From Symsagittifera roscoffensis (lineage: Eukaryota; Xenacoelomorpha; Acoela; Convolutidae), in the NCBI RefSeq assembly GCF_963678635.1, contig NC_087062.1:43352395-43416394 (forward strand): a DNA stretch of 64,000 nucleotides. The letters are read 5' to 3'. The notes under the pieces are model-generated. The model searched no databases, was not told the DNA's origin, and saw only the letters and a program-made list of their open reading frames with translations. Positions 31,589 through 43,999 of the stretch are shown one piece after another (positions within the stretch are counted from its first letter, which is position 1; each line of letters starts with the position of its first letter). The position numbers and the translations under genes were made by a program.

Positions 31589-32135
31589 AAGGGAAGAATG
31601 TTTGATGCTTTCAAGAGAAAAAAAGCGGAACATAAAGCAAAATCCAAGGATGATTCAGATGAGGAACCAGATCCTTACTTAACTTATGTAAACAATTTAC
31701 TAAATTGACTATTCTCCAATTTGAATTTCATTTTAACAAAACATTGGCTTCCAACGCCAATGAATTATATCCTCATAAGCCACAAATATCGAACGAATTC
31801 AACTCGTCGGCAGTGAGTAATAAAGGGATACTTGCTTGTCATGGATACAGTTTTAAAGAAATTCCTGATGCATTTGTCGCCCTTATGTTACAACAATAAA
31901 AGCAATGCATTTTAACGAAGATTTCTTAGCTCTTCCTATAGAAAATTTTCAAAATCACAATATTCTTGTTTTCGAATTGACTTCACTGCAGGATGCAGAT
32001 GAACAGTTGCATTATCCAGAACTTAGTGGAGAAATCTTGAAATTAGAAATGTTTTTCCAGTTTCACTTGGAGCAAGAAACTTAAGTGATAGTCTTGGGAG
32101 AAACACTAACAAACGTTCAAACTGACAAGCTCCAG
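31589..32135 (+). pseudogene. Major-capsid-like protein, unit U3, 521-bp deletion
   Basis: The start codon is lost (caaggg in place of catggg). DDSDEEPDPYLTYV and ELYPHKPQISNEFNSS are present. At 31,876 the sequence passes from PDAF directly to CRPYVTTI, skipping 521 bp that U3' keeps at 53,358-53,878. The C-terminal part ends in FQFHLEQET. Confidence 0.7.
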
Positions 32136-32139
32136 TAAA

Positions 32140-32765
32140 TCTCCAGTAAAAGTAGACAATGAATGCTGTTTAATTGAACCCCGAGACTGTAAAACAGTGT
32201 TCATTAATTTTTGTCAAGTTCAAAAAAACTTGTGTATGGGACTTTGCTGATTCAATACCAAAATGCTAGTAAGTCCTTAATCTTACTTTTTTAATACTAA
32301 ATAGGATTATCAAGCTATCATTTTTTTTGTTTTTAGATGTAAATCAACGAACAATTGCAAGAAAGGATAATTTTCCACTTCCGCAATTTATCGAAAAAAT
32401 TCCTGAGCTCTGGTTCAAGTACATGGAATCTTACCACCCCCCCCCCCCAAAAAAAATCCCTCAACTAACAAAATAACCTTTCGCAATCAACAAGTCAGCT
32501 CTAAGCAAGGATAGAGGAGAACACTGGATCATGATTGCTCGACTGGACCAAACTTACTACTTTGCTGAAATTCTGGGTCAAAAAAGAACAATTTATTTCA
32601 TTTTAAAAAATAAATTTTTGGCAAATGTTTTCCAGAAAACTCCGAAAAACTGATAGTTTGTGCGGATTCTACGCAAATTGTTCAGCACTTCTTCTTTGTA
32701 AATTCTATCAGAGAAACTTGAAGAATATTCATGTTGTGCGTGTTTTGAATTTTATAATTTTAGGT
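32140..32765 (+). pseudogene. Adenain-like protease, unit U3
   Basis: The exon-like start DNECCLIEPRDCKTVF precedes an intron-like interval at 32,269-32,336. A run of 12 C at 32,437-32,448 disrupts the frame. GEHW, a Tyr-Phe-Ala-Glu stretch and SLCGFYANCS follow. The Cys is present, but the following residues differ from other units. Confidence 0.6.
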
Positions 32766-32918
32766 AAATGAGTAGATTTCATTTGTAAATTTAAAAATCT
32801 ACTTAGTAAATCTAGTACTACATTAGTAAATCTACTATACGATGCAGTGATTTGCATGTTTTCTTTGTAATTCGATGTTTTTATCTCAAAACGCCTAGTT
32901 TTTTGAATTTTCAGTAGA

Positions 32919-33122
32919 TTTCATCTCCCCCAGATCGGGCGAAGTATACTGTGTCAAAATTCCAATCAGCAAAAACTAATCGCTGAGTGCCCAGCCCCTC
33001 TTCCTTCACCGCAGCATCCATGAGTTGATAGAAAGAGTGAATGGAAGTGTGAGGTGCGAACGAGAGAAGCCGAGCAGAAGAATACAAACAAATCATCATC
33101 GAGTTAGTCCCACTAACACCAT
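32919..33122 (+). repeat. Conserved 0.2-kb segment, unit U4
   Basis: The antisense 62-codon frame (32,911-33,099) is open, here with AGAGAAGCC in place of ATTGAAGCC. Confidence 0.7.
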
Positions 33123-33229
33123 CATATTCTAATGAAATTGGATGTTTGCTTAAGTTTATCAGAACAAGTTAATTTGTCTAGGAAGATAGAATTGATTTTA
33201 CGGCTTTTCCGTCACATTAGAGAAATGAA

Positions 33230-34686
33230 GAAAATTTTATTTCATGACGATGCGTGTTGTCTTTGATTATTTTAAACTGAGTAAAATTAAAATTGACGAG
33301 ATTTTTTGTTGGTGTATATTTTCAAGTGATCGAGCCAAAATTGCAGGCAAATGTTCAATCGATCCATGTTTACTCTGAAATTAGGCACGTCAGAATAAAA
33401 GACAGTAAACCAACAGGAGGTTTCTACTCAGTAAACCAATACACAATAAACCAACAGAAACCAACAGTTTTCTACTGTAAAAAAATTAACGTACAAGTAA
33501 TTGCAAATAAATCATTTAAAATACCAAAATCACAAGAAAAAATACAGATATGACCGCAGAAAACTCATATAGAAAACCGCATTTTATTTTTATAAGGTTG
33601 AAAAATGGTACATTTCAACCCAAAAATGACAACATTTTCTAATTTTATCAACTGATCGAAAACCTTTCGAAAACCTTTCCAATAATAGAACAAAACACCT
33701 GTTGATATTTTAATGACTCTTGTGAGGAAACGTTTTATTTTTGTTTGGTTAAAATTTGTTAATTTTCAACTCAAATTTGACTAAACTTTCTTTTTTATCA
33801 ACACTATTAAGCTCTTTATGGACAAATGCAAAGAAAAAAAACTTAAACTTATCGAAGGAGTTTACTTTGAACTGATTGAAAAGCTTCCCAATAATGGAAC
33901 AAATTACCTGTTAATATTCGATGACTCTTGTGAAAAAACTTCAAACTCTAAGCAGCTTGTAAAAATTGCTTTTGCTAGAAGACACAGGGGACTGAATACG
34001 ATATATAAAAATTATATTTTGTTTCATCAAAAAAATTGGGAATAGAAGTAGTGTTACAAATTACACATATAGTCTTGTTCAAGTCACCGAGAGATGTTTT
34101 ACAAATCAATCCATAAAGTCAACAACTATGTCTAGGATCACAATTGAAAGAGTGCTATCAAGATGCAACATCTATTCTTTATGGTCTTTTACTCATTGAT
34201 TTCACTCCATAAACAGTTGATTGGGAAACATATTGCACAAACAGCGGTTCAGTTCTAACAAATCTTTATTTGCCAACAGGAACAGAAACAAAGCTTTTGA
34301 ACGATGAGCATACATTACATTTCTATACTCCCAAAAATTCAAACATTTTCTCAAAAACCTTAAAAGCAATTCATACTTCAATGTCCAAAAAGTTTCATCA
34401 ATTCCTCAGCGAATGTTTAGTACATTTACTACGAGACGAGCTACAAGATCTCCGAAAATTAGATGTAGTAAATTATCGAAGAGAAATATCAAAATTCACA
34501 CGATGAAGAATTTGACTGCATAAAAGGAGAACTGTTTTAAGCTCGCCAAAAAGCTTGCAATTTATATCTTTTGTCACTCTTTAGGTCATTAAACGATTGA
34601 GATAGTATAACGATTTACCTAGTATGGATCAGTTTGGTCTGATTTTTTACTCAGTTTATTAATTACAAATTACGCTTCCAAAAGAT
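33230..34686 (+). pseudogene. Packaging ATPase, unit U4
   Basis: Upstream ORF 33,293-33,553 is followed by a shortened first repeat of the Walker segment, then ORF 33,818-34,045 with LLIFDDSCEK. After stops comes DATSILYGLLLID and the tail ORF 34,270-34,506 (SECLVHLLRDELQDLRKL). At about 34,682 the sequence, which should enter integrase, switches into the leader of the next ATPase unit. Confidence 0.65.
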
Positions 34687-36125
34687 TTTTTGTTGGTGTA
34701 TATTTTCAAGTGGTCGAGCCAAAATTGCAGGCAAATGGTCAACCGATCCATGTTTACTCTGATATTAAGCACGTCAGAATAAAAGACAGTAAGCCAACCG
34801 GAGGTTTCTACTCAGTAAACCAATACACAATAAATCAACAGAAACCAACAGGTTTCTACTGCACAAAAATTAACGTACAAGTAACTGAATATAAATCTTT
34901 TAAAATACCAAAAGCACAAAAAAAATACAGATATGACCGCAGAAAACTCATCTGGAAAACAGCATTTTTTTAAATGGTTGAAAAATGGTACATTTCAACC
35001 CAAAAATGACAACATTTTCAAATTTTATCAACATTATTAAGCGTTTCATGGGCAAATGCAAAGAAAAACCTTAAATTTCTTGAAGGAATTGACTTTGAAG
35101 TGATCGAAAACCTTCCCAATAATGGAACCAAACACTTGTTGATATTTTTATGACTCTTGTGAGGAAACATTTTATTTTTCCATTTGGTTAAAATTTGGTA
35201 AATTTCAACCCAAATTTGATTAACTTTCTTTTTTATCAACATTATTAAGCTTTTTATGGACAATTGCAAAGAAAAAAACCTCAAATTTATCGAAGAAGTT
35301 CACTTTGAACTGATTGAAAACCTTCCCAATAATGGAACAAATTACCTGTTAATATTTGATGACTCTTGTGAAAAAACTTCAAACTCTGAGCAGCTTGTAA
35401 AAATTGCTTTTGCTGGAAGACACAGGGGACTGAATACGATATACAAAAATCATATTTTGTTTCACCAAAGCAAATTGGGAATAGACGTGGTGTTACAAAT
35501 TCCACATATAGTCTTGTTCAAGTCACCGAGAAATGTTTTATAATTCAATACATTAAGTCAACAACTAAGTCTAAGATCATAATTGAAAGAGTGTTATCAA
35601 GATGCATTATCTATTCTTTATGGTCTTTTACTCATTGATTTCACTCCATAAACAGTTGATTGGGGAACATATTGCAAAAACAGCGGTTCAGTTCTAACAA
35701 ATCTTTATTTACCAACAGGAACAGAAACAAATCTTTTGAACGATGAGCATACATTACATTTCTATACTCCCAAAAATTTAAACATTTTCTCAAAAACCTT
35801 AAAAGCAATTCATACTAAAATGTCCAAGAAGTTTCATCAATTCCTCAGCGAATGTTTAGTACATTTACTACGAGGCGAGCTACAAGATCTCCGAAAATTA
35901 GATGTAGTAAATTATCGAAGAGAAATATCAAAATTCACACGATGAAGAATTTGACTGCATAAAAGGAGAACTGTTTTAAGCTCGCCAAAAAGCTTGCAAT
36001 TTATATCTTTTGTCACTCTTTAGGTCATTAAACGATTGAGATAGTATAACGATTTACCTAGTATGGATCAGTTTGGTCTGATTTTTTACTCAGTTTATTA
36101 ATTACAAATTACGCTTCCAAAAGAT
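34687..36125 (+). repeat. 1,439-bp tandem ATPase unit U5
   Basis: This unit holds only the ATPase: upstream ORF 34,710-34,973, Walker ORF 35,256-35,543 (LLIFDD at residues 31-36) and tail ORF 35,736-35,945. It is repeated at 36,126-37,564 with fewer than about ten differences by eye. The P-loop-like AENSSGK is followed by Gln. Stops interrupt the reading frame in both units, so neither is functional. Confidence 0.85.
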
Positions 36126-37564
36126 TTTTTGTTGGTGTATATTTTCAAGTGGTCGAGCCAAAATTGCAGGCAAATGGTCAACCGATCCATGTTTTCTCTG
36201 AAATTAAGCACGTCAGAATAAAAGACAGTAAGCCAACCGGAGGTTTCTACTCAGTAAACCAATACACAATAAATCAACAGAAACCAACAGGTTTCTACTG
36301 CACAAAAATTAACGTACAAGTAACTGAATATAAATCTTTTAAAATACCAAAAGCACAAAAAAAATACAGATATGACCGCAGAAAACTCATCTGGAAAACA
36401 GCATTTTTTTAAATGGTTGAAAAATGGTACATTTCAACCCAAAAATGACAACATTTTCAAATTTTATCAACATTATTAAGCGTTTCATGGGCAAATGCAA
36501 AGAAAAACCTTAAATTTCTTGAAGGAATTGACTTTGAAGTGATCGAAAACCTTCCCAATAATGGAACCAAACACTTGTTGATATTTTTATGACTCTTGTG
36601 AGGAAACATTTTATTTTTCCATTTGGTTAAAATTTGGTAAATTTCAACCCAAATTTGATTAACTTTCTTTTTTATCAACATTATTAAGCTCTTTATGGAC
36701 AATTGCAAAGAAAAAAACCTCAAATTTATCGAAGGAGTTCACTTTGAACTGATTGAAAACCTTCCCAATAATGGAACAAATTACCTGTTAATATTTGATG
36801 ACTCTTGTGAAAAAACTTCAAACTCTGAGCAGCTTGTAAAAATTGCTTTTGCTGGAAGACACAGGGGACTGAATACGATATACAAAAATCATATTTTGTT
36901 TCACCAAAGCAAATTGGGAATAGACGTGGTGTTACAAATTCCACATATAGTCTTGTTCAAGTCACCGAGAGATGTTTTATAATTCAATACATTAAGTCAA
37001 CAACTAAGTCTAGGATCATAATTGAAAGAGTGTTATCAAGATCCATTATCTATTCTTTATGGTCTTTTACTCATTGATTTTACTCCATAAACAGTTGATT
37101 GGGGAACATATTGCAAAAACAGCGGTTCAGTTCTAACAAATCTTTATTTACCAACAGGAACAGAAACAAATCTTTTGAACGATGAGCATACATTACATTT
37201 CTATACTCCCAAAAATTTAAACATTTTCTCAAAAACCTTAAAAGCAATTCATACTAAAATGTCCAAGAAGTTTCATCAATTCCTCAGCGAATGTTTAGTA
37301 CATTTACTACGAGGCGAGCTACAAGATCTCCGAAAATTAGATGTAGTAAATTATCGAAGAGAAATATCAAAATTCACACGATGAAGAATTTGACTGCATA
37401 AAAGGAGAACTGTTTTAAGCTCGCCTTAAGGCTTGCAATTAATATCTTTGTCACTCCTTAGGTCATTAAACGATTGAGATAGTATAACGATTTACCTAGT
37501 ATGGATCAGTTTGGTCTGATTTTTTACTCAGTTTATCAATTACAAATTACGCTTCCAAAAGATT
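36126..37564 (+). repeat. 1,439-bp tandem ATPase unit U6
   Basis: Copy of U5. Differences I can see include TTTTCTCTGAAATT for TTTACTCTGATATT (36,192), AAGCTC for AAGCTT (36,684), CGAAGGAG for CGAAGAAG, GAGAGATG for GAGAAATG, and GATCCA for GATGCA (37,042). Its last 160 bp (from about 37,425) diverge from U5, because the array changes to U7-type sequence. Confidence 0.85.
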
Positions 37565-37930
37565 TTTTGTTGGTGTATATTTTAAAGTGGTCGAGCCAAA
37601 ATTGCAGGCAAATGGTCAACCGATCCATGTTTACTATGAAATTAAGCACGTCAGAAAGAAAGACAGTAAACCAATAGGTTTCTAATCAGTAAACCAACAC
37701 ACAATAACTCAACAGAAACCAACAGGGTTCTACTGTACAAAAATTAACGTACAAGTAACTAAAAATGAATCTTTTAAAATAACAAAAGCACAAGAAAAAT
37801 TACAGATATGACAGCAGAAAACTCATCTGGGAAACCGCATTTTACTACGAGGCGAGATACAGGATCTCCGAAAAGTATACGTAGTAAAATATTGAAGAGA
37901 AATATCAAAACTGACACGATGAAGAATTGG
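37565..37930 (+). pseudogene. Packaging ATPase, unit U7, internally deleted
   Basis: The leader ORF segment is followed by GKPHF and then directly by the basic tail at 37,845, the recurrent deletion. Point changes (AAAGAAAGACAG, GGGTTCTACTG) interrupt the leader frame. Confidence 0.6.
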
Positions 37931-38136
37931 ACTGCATAAAAGGAGAACTATTTTAAGCTCGCAAAAAGGCTTACAACTAATGTTTTTTGTCACTCTTTAG
38001 GTCATGAAACGGTTGACATAGTATAAAGATTGACATAGTATGGATCAGTTTGGTCTAATTCGTTACTCAGTTTATCAATCACAAATTATACTTCCAAAAA
38101 AAAATTAGAACAAAAGCAAGAAAAAGAGGAAATTGA

Positions 38137-38739
38137 TATGTGGACAAGGAAGCGAGTCAAAACAGTGGAGTCAAACATTTATTATTTGCTGTTGATATTT
38201 TTTTTGCAATTTGTCCGAGTTCAAACAATGAAAACAAAATAAGCCAAAGACACAGACACTTTGCAAGCTTTCCAAAAAAAATCCTCGATAAATACACTCC
38301 TCAAAAAATTTGGGTTGATAAAAGAACAGAATATCGGGGAATTTTCAAAAAAATATGCATGGAGAAAGACATTGAAGTTCACTCAATATTGAGTGAAACA
38401 AAAGCTGCATTTGCAGAGAGCGCCATTCAATCATTAAAACACATAATTTACCTCCACATTGAGGATCATGGCGAAAAATTCATTCCCAAGTTACCTCATT
38501 TTGTTTCTATAAGGAATTGTCACGTCCTAAGATCTATTGGGAAATCAGCGAAAGATGTCAAGAATACTGATCTCAAAAAGGATACAAGCCACAATTTACA
38601 GATAAAAATTTTGAAAGTTCGGCAATATCTACAAAACAGCCTCCAGCATACTCGACAGATCTTCAAAGATCTCGACAAAGAAGAAATTCTGGGAACCTTT
38701 ATTGGAAAAGAGCTGAGAAAATGTGCAGATTCAAGGTAA
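38137..38739 (+). pseudogene. Polinton integrase, unit U7, N-terminally deleted
   Basis: The gene begins abruptly at VDKEASQNSGVKHLL after the leader GAGGAAATTG, so the N-terminal helices and first catalytic Asp are gone. The 199-codon ORF 38,140-38,739 reads through the second-Asp region (VDKRTEYRG) and ETKAAFAESAIQSL to the C-terminal end. It is the longest clean integrase frame in block 1. It ends at TAA just after GADSR-type sequence. Confidence 0.7.
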
Positions 38740-38744
38740 ATCAT

Positions 38745-39418
38745 TTTTTAAACTAAATTTCTATCAAACAGTTTTCCTGGATTTTTTTTATTATTGAGCT
38801 AGTTTCTAACGCTTCTTGTAATTGTTATCCGAATAAAAGTCTGAGTTCTTTTACAAGTTTTATACCCGAACAAACACATTTGAAAGGAGAATGGTAGATT
38901 GCTGAAACATTTAACCCTTTTTTGTACTAAATTGTTTTTGAGGGAAAGTTTACTTTCGTAGATGGCAGAGAAAGTACTTTTTCAATGACGCTCCAACAAG
39001 AAAAATAGCTCTTGGAATGAATACAATTTCAGCTGTTGCAGAACTTCACTTGAGAGAGCTTACAATTATTCGCGCTGGAAGAGCAACTGTTACATTATGT
39101 AAATATTCCCCTTGTCACTCTTATGTTACAAGAATAAAAGCATTGCAGTTTAGCGAAGATTTCCAGCTCTACCTATGGAAGATTTTCAAAATCACTATAT
39201 TCTTGTTTTTGAATTGACTTCACTGCAGGATGCAGCATTAACAGTTGCTTTATCCAGAACTTAGTGGAGAAAGTTTGAGATAAGAAAGAATTTTCAGTTT
39301 CACTTGGAGCAAGTAACCGAAGTGATAGACTTGGAGAAAGATTAACAAATGTTCAAATTGACGACAAGCTCGGAACAGTCGCTAAATATTTTAACTTTTG
39401 AGGTTTTCGGGTTCCTGT
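38745..39418 (+). pseudogene. Penton N-terminus fused to capsid C-terminus, unit U7
   Basis: About 230 bp of penton-like sequence end at GGCAGAGAAAG (38,974). The next bases belong to the capsid gene (NDAPTRKIALGMNT-like), so a deletion removed most of penton and half of the capsid. ORF 39,017-39,217 carries LHLRELTIIRAGRATV. The gene runs into the assembly gap. Confidence 0.6.
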
Positions 39419-39618
39419 NNNNNNNNNNNNNNNNNNNNNNNNNNNNNNNNNNNNNNNNNNNNNNNNNNNNNNNNNNNNNNNNNNNNNNNNNNNNNNNNNN
39501 NNNNNNNNNNNNNNNNNNNNNNNNNNNNNNNNNNNNNNNNNNNNNNNNNNNNNNNNNNNNNNNNNNNNNNNNNNNNNNNNNNNNNNNNNNNNNNNNNNNN
39601 NNNNNNNNNNNNNNNNNN
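39419..39618. other. Assembly gap (200 N)
   Basis: Exactly 200 unspecified bases. By comparison with block 2, the end of the capsid gene and the protease gene of U7 (about 0.75 kb) should lie here, so either the gap size is nominal or that part is missing. Confidence 1.
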
Positions 39619-41824
39619 GTTATGTATATTCAACAGTCATAGTAAAACAAGCAAATTGAAAAACATTTTTGAGGAAATAATTTTTTTTGCAGTTTTTTGA
39701 ATTTTGAATTTCAAAAAAGCGCTTAAATACTCAAAGTGAACTAACGTTACTCGAGTAAAACTAAGTTCTACGTTTTAAATTATGTTTTACATTTTAAAGC
39801 TAAGTTTTACGTTGTAAAGCTATGTTTACTGTTTTAAATTCACTTAAAATAAGACTGCTCGCTATTCGCTCGAATGTAGGCAAAAAATCATTACAAGCCC
39901 AAACTGTGCACTGTATAGGCGCACAATTTTATGTCTGTATAGTGGCTTCTTTTTGCGTCATTTGATGGCCAAGAAAAATTGTGTGCGTATGTGTATTCTG
40001 TAGGAAAAGGGCCTTGAAAATTTTTTGACTTACAATATTTTTTTGAATCTTTTGCATGAAGGGTTTCTGCTCGGTATGTTTGGCTTTTTTTACCACTTTC
40101 AATTTCCATTTCCATCAAAAATATGGCGCATCTGGCGTTAACATAACACAAATGTTCGGCTAGCTTAGATCATCGAATTTAGACAAATTAGTTCCACATG
40201 AAAAACTTAAATAAAAATTTGGCTTTCTCTAGCAATCTGAAAACTCTTTGTTAGGATTTTAATAGTGTAAAAAATTTGGGTTTTCATTGCGATTTTATTG
40301 TTTTTTTTTCACAAAAACAATTTGTTGAAGGTTTTTTATTTTTAATTTTCTTATTTTTCATTTGATTTTAGTCATAGTCAATGATTTTTGTATCAGTGGT
40401 AGGATATTCAAGTGTTCCGATGCTCAGTTTCGCCTCTTTGGATAATTTTACAAGGGAATGGGAAACGAATTTGACAAGGGAATGGGAATGGAAAAGAATG
40501 GATATATATATTTTTATATTTTTTTTCCAAAAGTCTTTCAAAATATGTTGAGTAGAGCAAAAGTATGAACACTATTGTTTGTGTAGTTAGTCAGAAAATT
40601 TAGTTATAATTTTGGTTGAATTTGGGAAACGTTCAAAAGATGTAAATTTAGATGTTATGCTGAAATTGTGTATAAAAATCATCTTTGATCAATTTTCTTG
40701 ATTTTAAAGGAAACACAAAGTTTGATACGAGTCTTGTCATTATTGTGAAAGTGTTTGCACATCTGAACACTGCACCCTATACCTTTGAGTAACAAAAAAG
40801 CTTAATGTTGCTATAATGCAATGAAGTTTTGCATTAAGAACAAACTGAAGTTTTGCATGAAGTTTTGAAGTTCATGCAAAATTGCTCACTTAATGCAATG
40901 AAGTTTTGCATTAAGTGAGCTTTTCACGAACTCTTTAGTAGGTAATTTGCGGGGGTCAAAAATTATTGAGGGGTTGTACATTTTTTTAAACAAATAGGTC
41001 ATTTTCATTGCAAGGGGCGCAATTCAGTGTCAATTTTGTTTAATATCACGTCGAAATTGGGCCCCAAAGTGGCATAAAGTATAAGTAACTTAAAGCACAT
41101 TTCATTTAAATTATGAGCTCACTAAAATTTCAATTTTTTTAAAATAACTTTGGGTATAAATTTTATACTGTAAGCATATCCCGTGAACCGTCAAAATAAA
41201 CAAACTTGAACTCAATTTTCGATGATGCGCGCCGGATTTGCGCTTTTTGGGCGAGAAAAGCAAGAAGGGCCAGGGAAAACACACCCAATATTTTAGCGTT
41301 TATTGTCCACGAATATATTGTTTTTTTTGGTCGAAAAAAAGTATGTCAGCTTCATATTGCACAGACAGAAAACTTGAGCAAGGTGTCCGAGCTTAAAATT
41401 GAAAAACGACAGCGCCTCTAACAATAATGGCGGGCGTAATATGCTGCTGGTTGCTTAAAAGAATTTCAACTGTGCAGAAAGTCGTACCAAGAAAACTCGA
41501 TTGCAACTGCGCAGTATTCTTTGCCAAGCACCTTGGAGCTGTTTTTTTTTTGTAATCACCAAAAAGTTTGTATCATTGTCCGCTCGGATCATTCAGATCC
41601 TCAAGCCTCAAAGTTCGGAGGGATCAGTTTTTTAGGAGTATTTGGGTTTAAATAGAAGTGAATATGTATTGCGGGGATGTCTGGACATTTATGTACTGCA
41701 GAGTAAAAACAACTACTAAAATAGAAAACTTGAAATAAAAAGGTGGGCGAATGGGAGACAGCCCAAGAAGTTTTTGCATCCGAGCAAGATATTTGCATGA
41801 AGCTTTACTCTATTTCTCTCACAC
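39619..41824. other. Non-coding spacer between blocks
   Basis: No convincing gene. Features are a run of related GTTTTA(C/A)-type words at 39,740-39,845, a cluster of three hairpins at 40,814-40,920, and a short CA tract ending at the start of block 2. ORF 41,206-41,421 (71 codons) has no recognisable content. Confidence 0.5.
40814..40920. repeat. Cluster of three hairpins built from one motif
   Basis: Hairpin 1 (40,814-40,836) has TAATGCAA paired with TTGCATTA. Hairpin 2 (40,851-40,881) has TTTTGCATGAA paired with TTCATGCAAAA. Hairpin 3 (40,884-40,920) has a perfect 15-bp stem, GCTCACTTAATGCAA with TTGCATTAAGTGAGC, and loop TGAAGTT. All use TGCAATGAAGTTTTGCA-like words. Confidence 0.8.
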
Positions 41825-43700
41825 ACACGCACGGACAGACATACACTGCTGATTTAAATAATGAGCAAAAATTGAACTTACAATCGCGTTTTTCTCAAAT
41901 ACGGTTATTATTAGTCAAAAACGATGAAGACGAAACATGCTCGGAACTTCACCAGATTTTTATGACGAAATTAGTTTTGCGAAATTCCAAACAAAAATTT
42001 CACAACAAAAGTGGGTCATTTTGGCTCTTTAGTCTATTATTTATTACCTTAAATCTAATAGGTCAATTGACGAGCAAATTAGATCAAAGTGAGCCTCTAA
42101 TACAGACCAACAAAAATTTTGAAAACTATAACCACTAATTTTTTTTTAGAGGTTTTTGGCATTTTTAGAGTTAATATTTTGGTAAAATTTTGTTAGGCTG
42201 TATACGAGGCTCACTTTGATATAGCCTGTTTATTAATTGACTCATTAGATTTAGCGTAAATCTTGATTGATCAAAAAAAGCCAAAAATTTCTACTTTTGG
42301 GGTAAAAAATTTGTTCCGAACCATAATAATTCAGGTAAATTCTAAGCAACTTTGGTTCTCATCATTTTTTTTTCAAATCTCAAGCCAGTTTGAGAAAAAC
42401 GCGTTTAAAATTTCAAGTTTTGTTTACTTTGATAGTTACTTTTAAGTTTTAATAGTTACTTTAATACCGAATAGTTTTAATCAGTGCTGTATATAAACAC
42501 TGTTTTTGTTCCGACTTTCGAAAAAAGCGAGGAATTTTTAAGCATGGGGTGGTTTTTTATGTTCAGACCGATTTAAAAAAAAAGTTGACTGCATATAGGT
42601 ATCGATCCGGAATTCATTGGATGGCCAAGCGAGTATGCTTGTACTAGAAAAAAATGGGGAGGTCTTGTTGCTCGAATGGTACATTGATAGTTTCAATACA
42701 CAGATTTTTTATTCGCGGAAAACTATTCGCACTCACAATCGGTCCAAGTTGAATTGAGGCAAGCTAATTGGTCTAATTATTTTACTGACTTTCGAAGAAA
42801 GTGAGGAATTTTTATGCTTGGTGTGGCTTTTTATTCAGTCAATTTTGACTGGTTAGTAAAGCATTTTTGACGGAATTTTTTATACCAACCCAGAGTTATT
42901 GTTTATTTCTGCTCAAATTTGAAATTTTTTTTCATCTGTGATCAATTTTGTTATGTTACAGGAGTTTGAAATTTGCAAACTTTGCCAATTTGGGATAACT
43001 AAAGTGAGATGTATTGCGTGCTAATAACACGCGTAAGAAGCAAATTATTGCGTTCCAAATTGAATTGAGACTAGCGATGCAATCCTATTATCACAAGGCG
43101 AGACGCTAAACACACCCTTAGTGTGTGGGGGACAAAAAAAAAGAAAAAAAAATTTAAACATTCTTTTTTTTCTCAATTCTTGTTTTCATTTTTCCAGCAA
43201 AAAAAACTTTCAAATGGCCTTAAGTGCAGTATCAACATTCCGGTCTTTGCCCTGATACACGAGCAGTCTTGTTTCAAGGCAGCAATGAAATTTTAACACT
43301 TCAAGCTTGATATTATCAGCCTAAAGTTCGTAGTTTGTCAATATTCAAATAACCAAAAACTATTCGCGGCCAATTAATGGACAGTCGGAACAATCAGGGC
43401 AGAGCCATGATACGAGCAGTCTTGTTATACATTCAAAAGGGTTGGAAACTTGTCTGAGTCAACCGTTTTGTTCAATTTCACAAGCATGCATTTATAGTGA
43501 TTTGAAATTGGAAAGAGTTCTGAAAACTAATTTGGTTGATTTTAAAAAGACAAAATTTAATTTAAATTTTTCTTTTGTAAAATCAGCGTGAAGTAGTATG
43601 ATTAATCATAAGACACTATTTTGTTAATGACATGTTTTAATATTCAATTTCAGGCAAGTGGAGACCAAAACTGTCCTTAAACAACAAAAGCAAAGCCAAC
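41825..43700 (+). repeat. Non-coding leader of block 2
   Basis: Counterpart of 20,379-22,265 with scattered single-base differences and small indels, e.g. a 9-bp loss near 42,320. No ORF is conserved between the two in a way that suggests coding. Confidence 0.6.
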
Positions 43701-43905
43701 AAAATCGGCTCCCCCAAATCGGGCGAAGTATACTGTGTCAATATTCCAATAAACATAAACTACCCGCTGTGGGGCCCGGCCCTTCTTCCTTCATCGCAGC
43801 ATCCATGAGCTGATAGAAAGAGTGAATGAAAGTGTGAGGTGTGAACGATTGAAGCCGAGCAGAAGAATACGAACAAATCATCATCGAGTTAGTCCCACTA
43901 ACACC
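43701..43905 (+). repeat. Conserved 0.2-kb segment, unit U1'
   Basis: Shares with U1 the variant CAAATCGGGCG and the CCGCTGTGGGGC core, distinguishing the U1-type from the U2-U4 type. Confidence 0.7.
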
Positions 43906-43999
43906 AAAATATTCAAATAAAATCTGATGTTTGCTTAAGTTTATCAGAACAAGATAGTCTGTCTAGGAAGATATAATTGAATTCATGGCTTTTCCGTCA

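Larger units (their letters stand above)
20379..39418 (+). mobile_element. Polinton/Maverick tandem array, block 1
   Basis: Seven partial Polinton-type cores follow head to tail: U1 20,379-27,590; U2 to 28,760; U3 to 32,890; U4 to 34,686; U5 to 36,125; U6 to 37,564; U7 to the N gap. Intact module order in U1 is packaging ATPase, integrase, penton-like, major-capsid-like, protease. The same order and the same internal deletions recur in block 2. No DNA polymerase B and no terminal inverted repeats are seen. All genes are decayed. Confidence 0.8.

Noticed and set aside
32437..32448. Poly-C run of 12 (13 at 54,440)
   Set aside because: Simple slippage expansion in a decayed protease gene. No sign of function.
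39349..39700. ORFs spanning the N gap
   Set aside because: Artefacts of unspecified bases.
41206..41421. 71-codon ORF in the spacer
   Set aside because: No recognisable domain and no second copy to show constraint. Length is within chance expectation.
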